NCBI GenBank assembly: GCA_947504025.1
Contig: CANNFX010000001.1
Location: 62,001 to 126,000, forward strand
Length of the DNA: 64,000 nucleotides
Source: an uncultured Sphingomonadaceae bacterium
GTDB lineage: Bacteria > Pseudomonadota > Alphaproteobacteria > Sphingomonadales > Sphingomonadaceae
Reading direction: 5' to 3'
Positions 1 through 11,382 of this stretch are shown here, piece by piece (position 1 is the first letter of the stretch; the number at the start of each line of letters is the position of its first letter). Both the position numbers and the translations under genes were made by a program. The notes below the pieces were generated by a model. That model saw nothing but the letters and a program-made list of their open reading frames with translations, searched no databases and was not told the origin of the DNA.

Positions 1-1360
1 ACGAGAAGCCCGTCGCATCGCTCACCGCCTGCATAACCGCCCCGCCCCGCGCCAGATCAGCGTAGAGCAAGTTGGTGGCTGCAGCGATCACCGCGCCGAG
101 CGTTAGGGTGAACATCCGCCCGATCAGCGTGAGCAACGCCCCGCCAGCCGCAAGGCCGAGAATAAGCGCACCGACACCGAAGAACTTGGAAGCGATAGCG
201 ACCTCGTCCTTCGAATATTGGAGCTCGCCCAGATAGAATGGATAAGCGAAGCTGCCCCAGATCGCGTCGGTGATCCGGTAGGTGAGGACCAGCGCGATCA
301 CGATGATCATCGCCCAGCCAAGCCGTCCGACCAGCTCGGTCAAAGGAAGAACCAGTGCGCGATAACCGTGGTCAATCACCCGCTCAAATCCGGTCGCAGG
401 CGTTGCCGCTTCGCTCAGGACATACATGCCCTTCTTGCGGCGGCTTTCCAGCCAAGCTGCTATGATCGAAGGGATGACCACTGTGGCAATCACCACCAGC
501 GGTCCCTGCGTACTGATGAACTGGACCGAATCCGGCCGCGATTCAGGATCACTGCCGAGGGAGCGGACCATGAAAACCACCACAGTAATCAGCGCCCAGC
601 CCCACAACAGGGCCACAGCGCCCAGCGCATAGGCACGAACGCGCGGCTCGATCTGTCCGGCGTGGCGTAGTTCAGCCAAGTCGTCAGCATCGTCTTCGAT
701 GCTTTCAGCCGTTTGCTGCGCATCAGGTGCCCAAAGGCCCGCGAACCCGACGACAAGCATGATGACGCCCATCGTCAAATAGACCGTCGGCCAGTCCGTG
801 CGTTCTGCCAAAAATAGCGCAAATGCACCGCCGACGAGAGCCGCGATGCGGTAACCCATCTGATAGACAGTCGAGAGCATGTCGATGGTTGCAACTTCAT
901 CCGCAACATCCACACGCCATGCGTCGATCACCACGTCTTGTGTCGCACTGGCGAACGCACCGATGCCTGCCAGCAGCGAAAACCATCCGAGCGCGCCAAC
1001 CGGATCAAGCGTTGAGAGAATAACGAGGATCGCGCCAAGCAGTACTTGCGCGGTCACAATCCACTGTTTGCGCTTGCCGAGCTTTCTCAAGATCGGAAGA
1101 TCGACCCTGTCGAGAAGCGGTGACCAGAGGAACTTGAACGCATAGGCAAGACCGATCAGCGAGAAGACGCCCATCGTCTCCAGATCAACCTCCGCATCAG
1201 ATAGCCAAGCGTAAAGCGTGCCCAGCAACAGTGCATAGGGCAGACCCGCGGCAAAGCCGAACAGTGCCATAAAACCCGTCTTGCGATTGCCCAGCGAGGC
1301 GATAAGTTTTCGCCAACCGGGCTTCTTCGGTGCCTGTTCTGCAGTTGCTTCGGTGGCCAT
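1..1360 (-). CDS. AmpG-family MFS permease (3' end outside window)
   Basis: Inner-membrane major facilitator transporter. AmpG proteins import anhydro-muropeptides from the periplasm for peptidoglycan recycling. The first 453 codons are visible, starting at ATG 1358-1360, and the C-terminus lies beyond position 1. Family-typical stretches are an N-terminal GLPYALLLGTLYAWL segment, FKFLWSPLLDR after the second helix, and SATQDVVIDAWRVD around residue 140, which matches the AmpG signature ASQD-VIDA. Many hydrophobic helices alternate with short basic loops. It is divergent from the Rieske oxygenase gene, with only 71 bp between the start codons, so both promoters lie there. Muropeptide transport is inferred from family membership; another AmpG/acetyl-CoA-transporter-like substrate is possible. 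Confidence 0.8.
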   Translation of the reverse strand, partial: MATEATAEQAPKKPGWRKLIASLGNRKTGFMALFGFAAGLPYALLLGTLYAWLSDAEVDLETMGVFSLIGLAYAFKFLWSPLLDRVDLPILRKLGKRKQWIVTAQVLLGAILVILSTLDPVGALGWFSLLAGIGAFASATQDVVIDAWRVDVADEVATIDMLSTVYQMGYRIAALVGGAFALFLAERTDWPTVYLTMGVIMLVVGFAGLWAPDAQQTAESIEDDADDLAELRHAGQIEPRVRAYALGAVALLWGWALITVVVFMVRSLGSDPESRPDSVQFISTQGPLVVIATVVIPSIIAAWLESRRKKGMYVLSEAATPATGFERVIDHGYRALVLPLTELVGRLGWAMIIVIALVLTYRITDAIWGSFAYPFYLGELQYSKDEVAIASKFFGVGALILGLAAGGALLTLIGRMFTLTLGAVIAAATNLLYADLARGGAVMQAVSDATGFS

Positions 1361-1431
1361 CTAGCGGCGATCCTTCCCCGTGAATTCGTTATGTCGCAGA
1401 GTAGCGCCAACCGTAACAATGGGAAGAGCGG

Positions 1432-2592
1432 ATGAACGAGGCTGGAACCGCAATGCGGCGCTTATCCCCCACTCCGGGGCAAATGGCGCTGGCCGAAGCG
1501 ATTGCGGGTGAGGCTGTTCGCACAGATGGCGCGATCACTCATGTGCCCGCCTCCGTCTATACAGACCCTGATCATTGGAGCCGAGAGAAGACAGGATTGT
1601 TTGACCGCCTGCCGCAGGTTCTTTGTCCATCCGCTCTGTTGCCCGATGCCGGTATGGCCGTGGCGCATGATGCAACAGGCCGCCCCTTGCTAATCACCCG
1701 TGATGCAGACGACAAAGCGCATGTCTTCCATAACGTCTGCCGCCACCGCGGGACTCGCTTGGTTGAAGGTGAAGAAAGTGTCTGCGCGAAACGGCTCGTT
1801 TGCCCCTATCATGCGTGGACATATCGGCTTGATGGCAAGTTGCTGGCCCTGCCCCGCCCAGAGACTTTTCCAGGCCTCGACAAGAGCGATCACGGGCTGG
1901 TCGAGCTCGCGAGTGTCGAAACCGGCGGGTTAATATGGTTCTCACCAGACGAGGCGGCAAGTTTCGCTCTAGCTGACAAGCTCGGCGAAGATTTCGATGC
2001 ATTTGGTATGGCAGATCATCACCTGTTTGCTCGCAAGACTCACGAAGTCGCGGGAAATTGGAAGCTGATCATGGATGCCTTCCTTGAAAGTTACCACGTC
2101 CAGCGGCTGCATTCGCAAACCATTGGACCAATGTTCAAAGATGGGATCACCGCAGGCGATATGATTGGCCCACATGCACGTTCTGCAGTCGGGCGCGCCG
2201 AGGAACTGGGTGGGATCGATTTCACCGATATGGCGCAAATGCGCTCGGTTGTGACGTTCGCCTATCAGTTGCTGCCTGGCACAGTGATTATCGCGAGCCC
2301 CGACTACATCAATGTAATGACACTGATGCCGCAATCTCAGAACCGCACGCTGGTTGAGGATTTCATGTTGATTCCCGAGGCTCCACAGACCGAAAAAGCG
2401 CAAAATCACTGGCAACGCAGCTGGGATCTCCTCGATGGCGGGGTATTCGCATCCGAGGATTTTCGTGCTGCTGAGCTTGGTCAACAGGGGCTTGAGAGCG
2501 GAACCATCGAACAAATTACGCTGGGCACGCTCGAAACCGGCATTCACCGCTTTCACGAAACCGTGCAAGATGCTTTGCGCGGAGTGAACTGA
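1432..2592 (+). CDS. Rieske [2Fe-2S] aromatic-ring-hydroxylating oxygenase, alpha subunit
   Basis: Rieske non-heme iron oxygenase of 386 aa. Electrons pass from the Rieske cluster to a mononuclear iron that activates O2 for hydroxylation or demethylation of an organic substrate. The Rieske ligands are C103-x-H105 and C124-x-x-H127 (CRHRG and CPYHAWTY). The iron-site motif [19 protein letters not shown] follows, with H222 and H227 as probable ligands and an Asp further on (GVFASEDF) as the likely third. GGAAGAG stands just upstream of ATG 1432; an ATG at 1453 is an alternative. No ferredoxin, reductase or beta-subunit gene is adjacent, so electrons must come from elsewhere. The substrate cannot be read from sequence; choline/carnitine-type and aromatic substrates are both possible. 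Confidence 0.85.
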   Translation: MNEAGTAMRRLSPTPGQMALAEAIAGEAVRTDGAITHVPASVYTDPDHWSREKTGLFDRLPQVLCPSALLPDAGMAVAHDATGRPLLITRDADDKAHVFHNVCRHRGTRLVEGEESVCAKRLVCPYHAWTYRLDGKLLALPRPETFPGLDKSDHGLVELASVETGGLIWFSPDEAASFALADKLGEDFDAFGMADHHLFARKTHEVAGNWKLIMDAFLESYHVQRLHSQTIGPMFKDGITAGDMIGPHARSAVGRAEELGGIDFTDMAQMRSVVTFAYQLLPGTVIIASPDYINVMTLMPQSQNRTLVEDFMLIPEAPQTEKAQNHWQRSWDLLDGGVFASEDFRAAELGQQGLESGTIEQITLGTLETGIHRFHETVQDALRGVN

Positions 2593-2631
2593 CAGCTTCC
2601 GCTGTGATGACGGTATGTGTAGAGGCCGCTC

Positions 2632-3429
2632 ATGCCAAAATATGATCCACTAGCTGCCCCCGGTTCCAGCGAAGCCCGCCCCGAGGGCGAACGCATTGCC
2701 AAATTGCTCGCCCGCGCCGGTGTCGCCAGCCGCCGCGAGGTCGAGCGCATGATTGACGCAGGGCGAGTTTCCATTGACGGAAAAGTTCTCGAGACCGCTG
2801 CAACCATTATCCCGAATCTCAACGGTGTGACTGTGGATGACAAGCCCGTTGGCCGCCCGGACGCCACACGGCTGTTTATCTTCCATAAACCTCCGGGCTT
2901 GTTGACCGCCGAACGCGATTTCTCTGGCCGTCCAACGATTTACAATGCGCTGACGAATGCACTGCCAAAGGGGACACCGCGCCTGATGCCCGTCGGCCGC
3001 CTCGATCTAAATACCGAGGGTTTGTTGCTGATGACCAATGATGGCGAGCTAAAACGTGCGATGGAGCTGCCTTCGACCGGAATGCCGCGCAAATACCGCG
3101 CACGGACGTTCGGCGGAATTACTCAAGCACAGCTCGAAGAACTGATCCATGGCATAACCATTGAAGGTGTCCGTTACGGGCAGATTGACGCAAATCTAGA
3201 ACGCGGAACAGGTGCCAACCAATGGGTCGAGATGACCTTAACTGAGGGTAAGAACCGCGAAGTACGCCGCGTTCTTGAGCATTTCGGATTGGAAGTTTCA
3301 CGCCTGATGCGGCTCGAATATGGTCCATTCAAACTGGGTAATCTCGCGCGCGGCAGCGCAGTAGAAGTGGCACAGGTCGAAGTCGAGCGGATGCGTAAGG
3401 AACTCGTACCGAAGAACGTCCGTAAATGA
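2632..3429 (+). CDS. RsuA/RluB-family rRNA pseudouridine synthase
   Basis: Converts a specific uridine of rRNA to pseudouridine, most likely 23S position 2605 if it is RluB. The 265-aa protein has an N-terminal S4 RNA-binding domain (about residues 20-66, with ARAGVASRREVERMI) and then the catalytic domain. The catalytic motif GRLDLNTEGLLLMTNDG contains the nucleophile D125. IFHKPPGLLTAERD and the late motif EGKNREVRRVLEHFG are also typical. Its last four bases overlap the start of rsmD (ATGA), so the two rRNA-modifying enzymes are translationally coupled. RluB, RluE, RluF and RsuA cannot be separated by motifs alone; length and S4 domain favour RluB. Confidence 0.88.
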   Translation: MPKYDPLAAPGSSEARPEGERIAKLLARAGVASRREVERMIDAGRVSIDGKVLETAATIIPNLNGVTVDDKPVGRPDATRLFIFHKPPGLLTAERDFSGRPTIYNALTNALPKGTPRLMPVGRLDLNTEGLLLMTNDGELKRAMELPSTGMPRKYRARTFGGITQAQLEELIHGITIEGVRYGQIDANLERGTGANQWVEMTLTEGKNREVRRVLEHFGLEVSRLMRLEYGPFKLGNLARGSAVEVAQVEVERMRKELVPKNVRK

Positions 3430-3968
3430 GGATCATAGCTGGCGGTTGGCGAGGCAGGAAACTGATCGCGCCCAAGGGCGATACAACACGTCCCACCGCA
3501 GATAGAACCCGTGAAACTCTGTTCAACATGCTGAACAGTCGGTTGGGTGCATTTAACGATCTTGCTGTCGCCGACTTGTTTGCTGGATCTGGCGCTTTGG
3601 GCCTTGAAGCGTTGTCGCGCGGCGCGGGATCGTGCCTATTTGTCGAAGATAACCGCGATGCTTTGAAAGCCCTGAAAACTAACGTCGCAGCGTTGGATAT
3701 TAATCGGCGCGCCACAGTTCAGGCCGGTTCCGTGATGTCACTTGGCCCTGCGAAAGTTCCACATGATCTAATCTTGCTCGATCCGCCGTATCATACTGGC
3801 GCAGGCATTGTTGCGCTCGACCGGATGGCGCGGTTGGGTTGGATTGGGCCTGCAACCTGGATCGCCCTCGAGACCGCATTCAACGAAGATGTTGAATGCA
3901 AGAACCTGACGGTAGAGACCGACCGAAAGGTGGGCAAAGCAAAGCTGACACTGCTCCGCTTAAGCTGA
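3426..3968 (+). CDS. rsmD: 16S rRNA (guanine(966)-N2)-methyltransferase RsmD
   Basis: Methylates N2 of G966 in 16S rRNA using S-adenosylmethionine. The 180-aa protein has the family N-terminus MRIIAGGWRGRKL, the substrate-loop motif RPTADRTRETLFNML, the SAM-binding motif DLFAGSGALGLEAL (50-63) and the catalytic DPPY tetrad (119-122). Length and motif order match RsmD. ATG 3426 overlaps the rluB-like stop codon by four bases. The gene ends two bases from the convergent GFA gene, with no room for a separate terminator. Confidence 0.92.
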   Translation: MRIIAGGWRGRKLIAPKGDTTRPTADRTRETLFNMLNSRLGAFNDLAVADLFAGSGALGLEALSRGAGSCLFVEDNRDALKALKTNVAALDINRRATVQAGSVMSLGPAKVPHDLILLDPPYHTGAGIVALDRMARLGWIGPATWIALETAFNEDVECKNLTVETDRKVGKAKLTLLRLS

Positions 3969-3970
3969 CA

Positions 3971-4369
3971 CTATTCCTGCGAAGGAAAGCGTTCGAAAGT
4001 CGGCAGTTCATGTGCAGTTTCCATCCAAGGAAGCCTTTCGGCTGTCTGGATATGCGCCTGCGCAGGATATAGCTCCGGCTCATCTAATGTGCCCGTCTGG
4101 ACGTCGACCAAATTCGGCAAATTTTCGGTGTTGGTATAAAACAATCCCGTTCCGCATTGGATGCAAAAATGTCGCTGGGCATGTTCAGATGAAGCGAACA
4201 CAGCAGGCTCACCACTCACCGCCAGTTGGTCTTGCGCCAACATCGCCCAACCTACCATTGGTGCGCCCGCGCTGCGACGGCAATCGGTGCAGTGGCATAG
4301 CGAATGATTTATCGGTTTTCCCGTGATTTCGTACCGAATAGCGCCGCACTGGCATCCGCCTGTCATCAT
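3971..4369 (-). CDS. GFA/CENP-V domain protein
   Basis: Small zinc-binding protein of the glutathione-dependent formaldehyde-activating (GFA) family, 132 aa. The cysteine pattern is clear: C6-x-C8, C25-x-C27-x-x-C30 (SLCHCTDCRRSAGAP) and C69-x-x-C72 (CIQCGTGLFY). These ligate two zinc ions in the family fold. Most members have no proven enzymatic role, so a carbon-sulfur lyase or formaldehyde function is only a possibility. It stands alone on the minus strand between rsmD and the exported protein gene upstream, with about 90 bp to the latter. Confidence 0.85.
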   Translation of the reverse strand: MMTGGCQCGAIRYEITGKPINHSLCHCTDCRRSAGAPMVGWAMLAQDQLAVSGEPAVFASSEHAQRHFCIQCGTGLFYTNTENLPNLVDVQTGTLDEPELYPAQAHIQTAERLPWMETAHELPTFERFPSQE

Positions 4370-4458
4370 TTTCTTACCCCATCTAAGTTCAGTTTGGGCA
4401 TTAGAATGGACGCGGCAGAACCATATGGCAATTGGAACTGCCGCGCCCCTTGCTCAGA

Positions 4459-4920
4459 TTAACGCGGCTCGGCCGGCTTGGCTGTGTCGGGTATTGGCTC
4501 CGGATCGGCATGTGACGGCATATCCTCGACCAACTCGCCCTGAGGAGCAGCTTCCGCAGGCATGCCATTAAGTTGCGCTTTGATCGCATCCCATGCGGCC
4601 ATCCGCCCTGGTTCATCCAGAGCATCTAGATCGGCACGGTTCTGATCTGAAAGGCGCCAATAGACGTCTTGTTGTTCCGGCTGAAGCGTCCAGTAATAAG
4701 CTTGGTAGCTATCAGGCCAGCCATCATACATGGCCTGTTGTTCAACTGGCCAACTATCATACTGTAACTGCTGTTCGGGTGTTTTAGCTGGCACTGCTTC
4801 GACTGTGGGCTCCTGCATTCCACTGGGCATAGCTTGGCCATCTGGCATATCCTGCGCAGCAATCACTGCCGGACTAGCAAATATCATGGAAAACAGGACA
4901 ACTCTGGTAACCTTACGCAT
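4459..4920 (-). CDS. Exported protein with Trp/Tyr/Gln-rich repeats, function unknown
   Basis: A 153-aa protein whose first 21-22 residues form a signal peptide (basic MRKVTR, hydrophobic core, cleavage near VIAAQ). The middle has imperfect repeats rich in W, Y and Q, such as YDSWPVEQQAMYDGWP, YQAYYWTLQPEQQ and VYWRLSDQNRADLDAL. An acidic, proline-rich tail follows, with no transmembrane helix. The start is firm: AAGGAG lies just upstream of the ATG. I do not recognise a domain. The aromatic repeats suggest binding in the periplasm or at the cell wall, but that is inference. Confidence 0.75.
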   Translation of the reverse strand: MRKVTRVVLFSMIFASPAVIAAQDMPDGQAMPSGMQEPTVEAVPAKTPEQQLQYDSWPVEQQAMYDGWPDSYQAYYWTLQPEQQDVYWRLSDQNRADLDALDEPGRMAAWDAIKAQLNGMPAEAAPQGELVEDMPSHADPEPIPDTAKPAEPR

Positions 4921-5168
4921 AACTAACTCCTTTGAATGGCCACTCGACCTTGGGGCGTCATGCGTGACGAACTAGTCGGACCAGTCCCCGGGCCCGATGA
5001 CCCTGTGCTGCGATGTATTACGTTGGAAAGCAAGGGGTTCGCTCCACATGCGTCTCGCGGCAAAACCATGTTGCCGAGAACTGTGCTAAAGCTGGGCTAG
5101 GCAGAATATTGGGGTGTGTTCGGTCCTGTGAAAACTCTGCGCATGTTGGGCTTGCCGCGTGGTGCCAC

Positions 5169-5183
5169 GTTCCCTAACTGTTC
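5169..5183 (+). promoter_or_regulatory. SOS (LexA) box upstream of uvrD-type helicase
   Basis: GTTC-CCTAACT-GTTC, an exact match to the alphaproteobacterial LexA operator GTTC-N7-GTTC. It ends 9 bp before the start codon of the helicase gene and is in the gene's own orientation. The rest of the 272-bp interval 4921-5192 holds the ribosome-binding site of the minus-strand exported protein and, presumably, the helicase promoter, which I could not pin down. Confidence 0.75.
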
Positions 5184-5192
5184 GCACAAGCC

Positions 5193-7502
<2,310 letters not shown>

Positions 7503-7510
7503 CCGCACAC

Positions 7511-7526
7511 TCTGCTAGCTAGCAGA
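7511..7526. repeat. Perfect 16-bp palindrome between convergent genes
   Basis: TCTGCTAGCTAGCAGA is a perfect palindrome at the junction of two convergent genes and includes the TAG stop of the DEAD-box helicase. It could act as a weak two-way termination or mRNA-end hairpin, but it has no adequate loop and no clear T-run, so the role is uncertain. Confidence 0.35.
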
Positions 7527-8924
7527 AATATCTAGAAAACTAGGAACCGGACCATTCCATTCGCCATCGTCTTTGGGCGCTGGCTTCTGTTCTGACGTTT
7601 CAGCCTTAACGGTCTTTTCAGCGACTGGATCAGCCTGCTCTTCAGAAACTTGCTTCGGTTCGGGTGCAACCGTTTCAGCCTTTGGCTTACGATTGCGTTC
7701 ACGTTTCGGGCGTTCGGCCTTCGGCTCATCTGACTTAGGTTTGTCAGCATCCTGCGATTTGGGTTTATCGACCATAGGCTTACGCCCCTTGGTGTCTGCG
7801 CGGGTTCCGCTGTCCATCGAATAGACAGGGATTGCCATACCGGTCAGCTTCTCGACATTCTCAATCGCTTCGGCATCGGCTGAAGTCACGAACGTGAACG
7901 CTTTACCCTTTGCCCCAGCGCGGCCTGTCCGGCCAATGCGGTGGACGTAATCATCGGGATGCCAAGGCGTGTCGTAATTGAACACATGGCTGACGCCTTT
8001 GATGTCCAACCCGCGTGCAGCAACGTCAGACGCGACGAGAATGTTGATCACTCCGTCCTTGAAGCGCTGAAGTTCGGCATTGCGCGTATTTTGATCGATA
8101 TCGCCGTGAATTTCACCAGCCTTGAAACCATCGCGGTTCAGTGCCTTGGCCAGATCACGCACGGTGGTCTTACGGTTGGAGAAGACGATGGCAGTCGTCA
8201 TGTCATCTTCGCGCAGAAGCGAACGCAGAACGTCCTGCTTCTTGCGCGGCGCGACCATCACCTTGTTCTGCTGGATATTGTCGTTCGTCGACGCAGCGCG
8301 CGAAACTTCGATGCGCTTGGGATTGTCGAGGAATTTCTTCGCCAAGCGCTCGATCGCAGCCGGCATTGTTGCAGAGAACAACATCGTCTGGCGCGTAGTC
8401 GGCAACTTGTCGCATATAAACTCGATATCGGGGATAAAACCCATGTCGAGCATACGGTCAGCTTCGTCGATGACCAGCAATTCGCAACCCGTCAGAAGGA
8501 TCTTCCCACGTTCGAACAGGTCCATCAGGCGGCCCGGCGTCGCGATCAGGACGTCAACGCCCTTCTCCAGCGCTTTAACCTGCTCGCCCATCTGCACGCC
8601 GCCAATAAGTAGCGCCATCTTAAGGTCGTGATTGACGCCGTATTTTTCGAAATTCTCGGCAACCTGCGCAGCGAGTTCGCGCGTCGGTTCAAGGATGAGC
8701 GAGCGCGGCATACGTGCGCGGCGCCGGCCGTGGCTGAGCACGTCAATCATTGGCAGCACGAAACTGGCGGTTTTACCCGTGCCCGTCTGAGCGATGCCAA
8801 GAACATCTTTCATCATCAGAAACGGCGGGATGGCCTCGGCCTGAATAGGCGTAGGCTCGGTGTATCCTGCGGCTTCTACAGCCTGCAGCAATTCGTCGGA
8901 AAGGCCGAGATCGGCAAATTTCAT
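7515..8924 (-). CDS. DEAD-box ATP-dependent RNA helicase (RhlE-like)
   Basis: Unwinds RNA duplexes, probably in ribosome assembly or mRNA decay. The 469-aa protein has the Q motif near residues 20-28 (GYTEPTPIQ), motif I AQTGTGKT (45-52), PTRELA (80-85), DEAD (153-156), SAT (184-186), ARGLDIKGV and HRIGRTGRAG. After about residue 385 comes a low-complexity, Lys/Glu/Pro-rich tail, as in many proteobacterial RhlE proteins, probably an RNA-binding extension. ATG 8922-8924 begins directly at the conserved MKFADLGLSDELLQAV. It is a single gene convergent with the uvrD-type helicase. RhlE, DbpA and SrmB are hard to separate; RhlE is the best fit. Confidence 0.9.
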   Translation of the reverse strand: MKFADLGLSDELLQAVEAAGYTEPTPIQAEAIPPFLMMKDVLGIAQTGTGKTASFVLPMIDVLSHGRRRARMPRSLILEPTRELAAQVAENFEKYGVNHDLKMALLIGGVQMGEQVKALEKGVDVLIATPGRLMDLFERGKILLTGCELLVIDEADRMLDMGFIPDIEFICDKLPTTRQTMLFSATMPAAIERLAKKFLDNPKRIEVSRAASTNDNIQQNKVMVAPRKKQDVLRSLLREDDMTTAIVFSNRKTTVRDLAKALNRDGFKAGEIHGDIDQNTRNAELQRFKDGVINILVASDVAARGLDIKGVSHVFNYDTPWHPDDYVHRIGRTGRAGAKGKAFTFVTSADAEAIENVEKLTGMAIPVYSMDSGTRADTKGRKPMVDKPKSQDADKPKSDEPKAERPKRERNRKPKAETVAPEPKQVSEEQADPVAEKTVKAETSEQKPAPKDDGEWNGPVPSFLDISAS

Positions 8925-9083
8925 CTAATTATATTGTCCGGTAGGGGGGCCAGTGGCCCGATTGACGCGTAGCGGCCCATATAAAGGAGCCCCGCGAAAC
9001 TTCGCCGCGCCCTTCGGCCAGAATACCCGTAAAGTCAAGAAATGGAGCTATTCAGGCTCGTGCAAGAGTCCAAATTTGGAAGC

Positions 9084-9644
9084 CTATTGGCGAATTGGAA
9101 CCAGTCGCCGCAATTTGGTGATTTCACAGGTCGAACCTGCCCGCGACTTAAGTTCATCACGCTCAACACAGATGTCGCCATCTTTACGCTGTTTGACATA
9201 AAACCCGGAATAGAAATCGCGGGCGTTACATTTCTTATTCAGGCTGGCGCGCACAATCCGCCGATCGCGCATGAACAGCAGCAAACGGTTATCACGGTCA
9301 ACTTGGACCCCAGCGATGCCGGTAAGCGAAACACATTTACCCATCTTTTTGGATTCGTAGCGTTTTTCCAGTTCCGCCTGCGGCAGAGTGGCTAGGAGAT
9401 TATTGCGCATCGGCTGTGATCGCGGCGCAATACGCACCGTTACCTGTCGCTGAATACGCACTTGGGACTGATTTGGGATACGAAACGCGTCGGCCACCAA
9501 CTGCCAGCCCGGTGGGCTTTGCGGCACAGCATCATCAACCTTTTGAGCCGAATCCTCAGGAGGCTTTTCAGCCGCAACCGGAGGATCCAAAGGCGCAGGC
9601 AATAGCAGCGCTAATGGCGCAATCAGGGTGGCCAGACTATTCAT
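9084..9644 (-). CDS. Exported protein of unknown function
   Basis: A 186-aa protein with an N-terminal signal sequence (MNSLATLIAPLALLLPAPL, processing probably near PPVAA). A Pro/Glu-rich spacer and a mature part with several basic stretches follow. Four Cys residues lie in the C-terminal half (KKMGKCVSL, NKKCNAR, GDICVER, GSTCEITKL), which could form two disulfides in the periplasm. I recognise no domain. It stands alone; upstream is a 170-bp gap to the FAD-oxidase gene on the other strand. Confidence 0.65.
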   Translation of the reverse strand: MNSLATLIAPLALLLPAPLDPPVAAEKPPEDSAQKVDDAVPQSPPGWQLVADAFRIPNQSQVRIQRQVTVRIAPRSQPMRNNLLATLPQAELEKRYESKKMGKCVSLTGIAGVQVDRDNRLLLFMRDRRIVRASLNKKCNARDFYSGFYVKQRKDGDICVERDELKSRAGSTCEITKLRRLVPIRQ

Positions 9645-9751
9645 GTCGAACTGTTCATGATGGCGGTTTCTTCGGCTCCGTTCGCTAAATACGCAGCGGT
9701 TCCCCCCGCCTTAATGCTGCATCCTCTAACCCAAAGGTTTGAATGGCTGCT

Positions 9752-9772
9752 TAACCTGACTGTCAGGGTTAG
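9752..9772. promoter_or_regulatory. Imperfect inverted repeat, possible operator
   Basis: TTAACCTGA-CTG-TCAGGGTTA, a near-perfect inverted repeat with one extra base, lies 44 bp upstream of the FAD-linked oxidase start. Its position fits a regulator-binding site, but no regulator gene is adjacent and the match to a known operator is unproven. Confidence 0.3.
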
Positions 9773-9815
9773 CAAAAGCTGGTGAATTCAGTGTTGCTTG
9801 TGGCATGGCGCTTCA

Positions 9816-11288
9816 ATGGACACGATAAAGGTATTCCTTTCCGCAGCCGAGGCGCTTCTGGGGCCACGTGGTTTCACAAGTGAAACAGCGGCTATGGCGC
9901 CATGGCTAACCGACTGGCGTGGCCGTTATACTGGTAATGCACTGGCCCTCGCCTCTCCCGCTTCAACGGCTGAAACTTCCGCTCTCGTGAAGCTGTGCAG
10001 CAAGCACGAAATCGCCATTGTCCCGCAAGGCGGCAATAGCGGAATGAGCGGCGGAGCAACACCAGACAATAGCGGGACTGCGATCATCCTTTCGTTGAGA
10101 CGTATGGACAATATCCGCAAACTTGATCGTCAATCCCGAAGCGTCACCTGCGGCGCAGGATTGATCTTGCAGAAGTTGCACGAAGCAGCGGAAGCCAATC
10201 ATTTGCGCTTCCCCCTGACATTGGGCGGCAAAGGATCTGCGACGATTGGCGGACTGATTTCTACCAATGCCGGCGGAACACAGGTTTTGCGGCACGGCGC
10301 GATGCGCGCTCAGGTACTAGGTCTCGAAGCAGTGCTGGCCGACGGAGCGGTTTTCGACACACTTACCCCGCTGAAGAAAGACAATCGCGGCTTTGATTTG
10401 AAGCAGATGTTGATCGGCTCTGAAGGAACTCTGGGCATCGTTACCGCTGCGACGCTGCGATTGCTGCCAGCAATCGCTGAACGGCGGGTAATTTGGGCAG
10501 GAATAGACTCTATTCATACCGCACGGAAATTGCTGATTCACTGCGAGAATATGGCGGCAGATTCGCTGGAGGGCTTCGAGGTCATTCCGCAGCATTGCCT
10601 CAACGCCGTGCTCGATCACCTGCCTGACGCACGGTCGCCACTGGAAGGCGAGCACCAGTGGCATGCCTTAATTGAACTGGTTGCTGATCCCGCGTCTTTA
10701 GATACCCTGTCACCACTTGCAGAAAGCCTGTTAGAAACCGCATTTGACGCAGAACTTCTGACAGATGCGACCATCGCAGCGAATGAAACACAAGCCGAAA
10801 AACTCTGGCTGCTGCGCGACTCAATCTCTGCTTCGGAGCGGGCGATTGGCCCGGCGATGCAGCACGACATTTCTGTACCTGTCGCCCAAATGGCAGACTT
10901 CATCACGGAATCAGCGCCCGAAGTTGAAACACGTTTCCCCGGTACTACAGTCGCCGCATTCGGCCATCTTGGTGATGGGAATGTCCATTACCACGTCCTC
11001 GCACCTGAAGGCGCCACGCCCGGCGAATGGGAAGAAGGCGAAGGGAAATTGATCAGTGGCTATGTCCATGATCTGGTCACATCGGCTGGCGGCTCAATTA
11101 GTGCGGAACACGGCATTGGTCAGATGAAACGTGACGAATTGGCTCGGCTCGGTGATCCTGTGGCGCTCGCTCTAATGCGAGCTGTGAAGGATGCGCTCGA
11201 TCCCAACGGCATCCTGAACCCCGGCAAGCTGCTGCCTGCTGATCCGGTCGTTGCAGGCGACCTTGCACAGCCGCCCACGACCGCCTAA
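9816..11288 (+). CDS. FAD-linked 2-hydroxyacid oxidase/dehydrogenase (GlcD/D2HGDH type)
   Basis: Flavoprotein of the vanillyl-alcohol-oxidase fold that oxidises a D-2-hydroxy acid such as D-2-hydroxyglutarate, D-lactate or glycolate. It has 490 aa from ATG 9816. An in-frame TTG at 9798 would add six residues (LWHGAS) that do not look like the family. The FAD-binding half contains PQGGNSGMSGGATPD and GSEGTLGIVTAATLRLLP. The C-terminal FAD-oxidase domain contains FGHLGDGNVHYHVLAP and GSISAEHGIGQMKRDEL, whose His and Glu are conserved metal or substrate ligands. The C-terminus DPNGILNPGKLLP is typical of the family. No GlcE or GlcF partner follows, which favours a one-subunit D-2-hydroxyglutarate dehydrogenase over glycolate oxidase. 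Substrate is inference. Confidence 0.85.
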   Translation: MDTIKVFLSAAEALLGPRGFTSETAAMAPWLTDWRGRYTGNALALASPASTAETSALVKLCSKHEIAIVPQGGNSGMSGGATPDNSGTAIILSLRRMDNIRKLDRQSRSVTCGAGLILQKLHEAAEANHLRFPLTLGGKGSATIGGLISTNAGGTQVLRHGAMRAQVLGLEAVLADGAVFDTLTPLKKDNRGFDLKQMLIGSEGTLGIVTAATLRLLPAIAERRVIWAGIDSIHTARKLLIHCENMAADSLEGFEVIPQHCLNAVLDHLPDARSPLEGEHQWHALIELVADPASLDTLSPLAESLLETAFDAELLTDATIAANETQAEKLWLLRDSISASERAIGPAMQHDISVPVAQMADFITESAPEVETRFPGTTVAAFGHLGDGNVHYHVLAPEGATPGEWEEGEGKLISGYVHDLVTSAGGSISAEHGIGQMKRDELARLGDPVALALMRAVKDALDPNGILNPGKLLPADPVVAGDLAQPPTTA

Positions 11289-11382
11289 AGCGCGCTTCGC
11301 GCGTGGGATCGTCACCGGTTCTTGCGCCCAATTTGTCGACAAGCCCAACCCAGTTTCAAAACCCAGTTTTCGGAGATTTCCA

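Noticed and set aside
1969-2568. 199-codon open frame on the minus strand
   Set aside because: Antisense to the Rieske oxygenase; no support.
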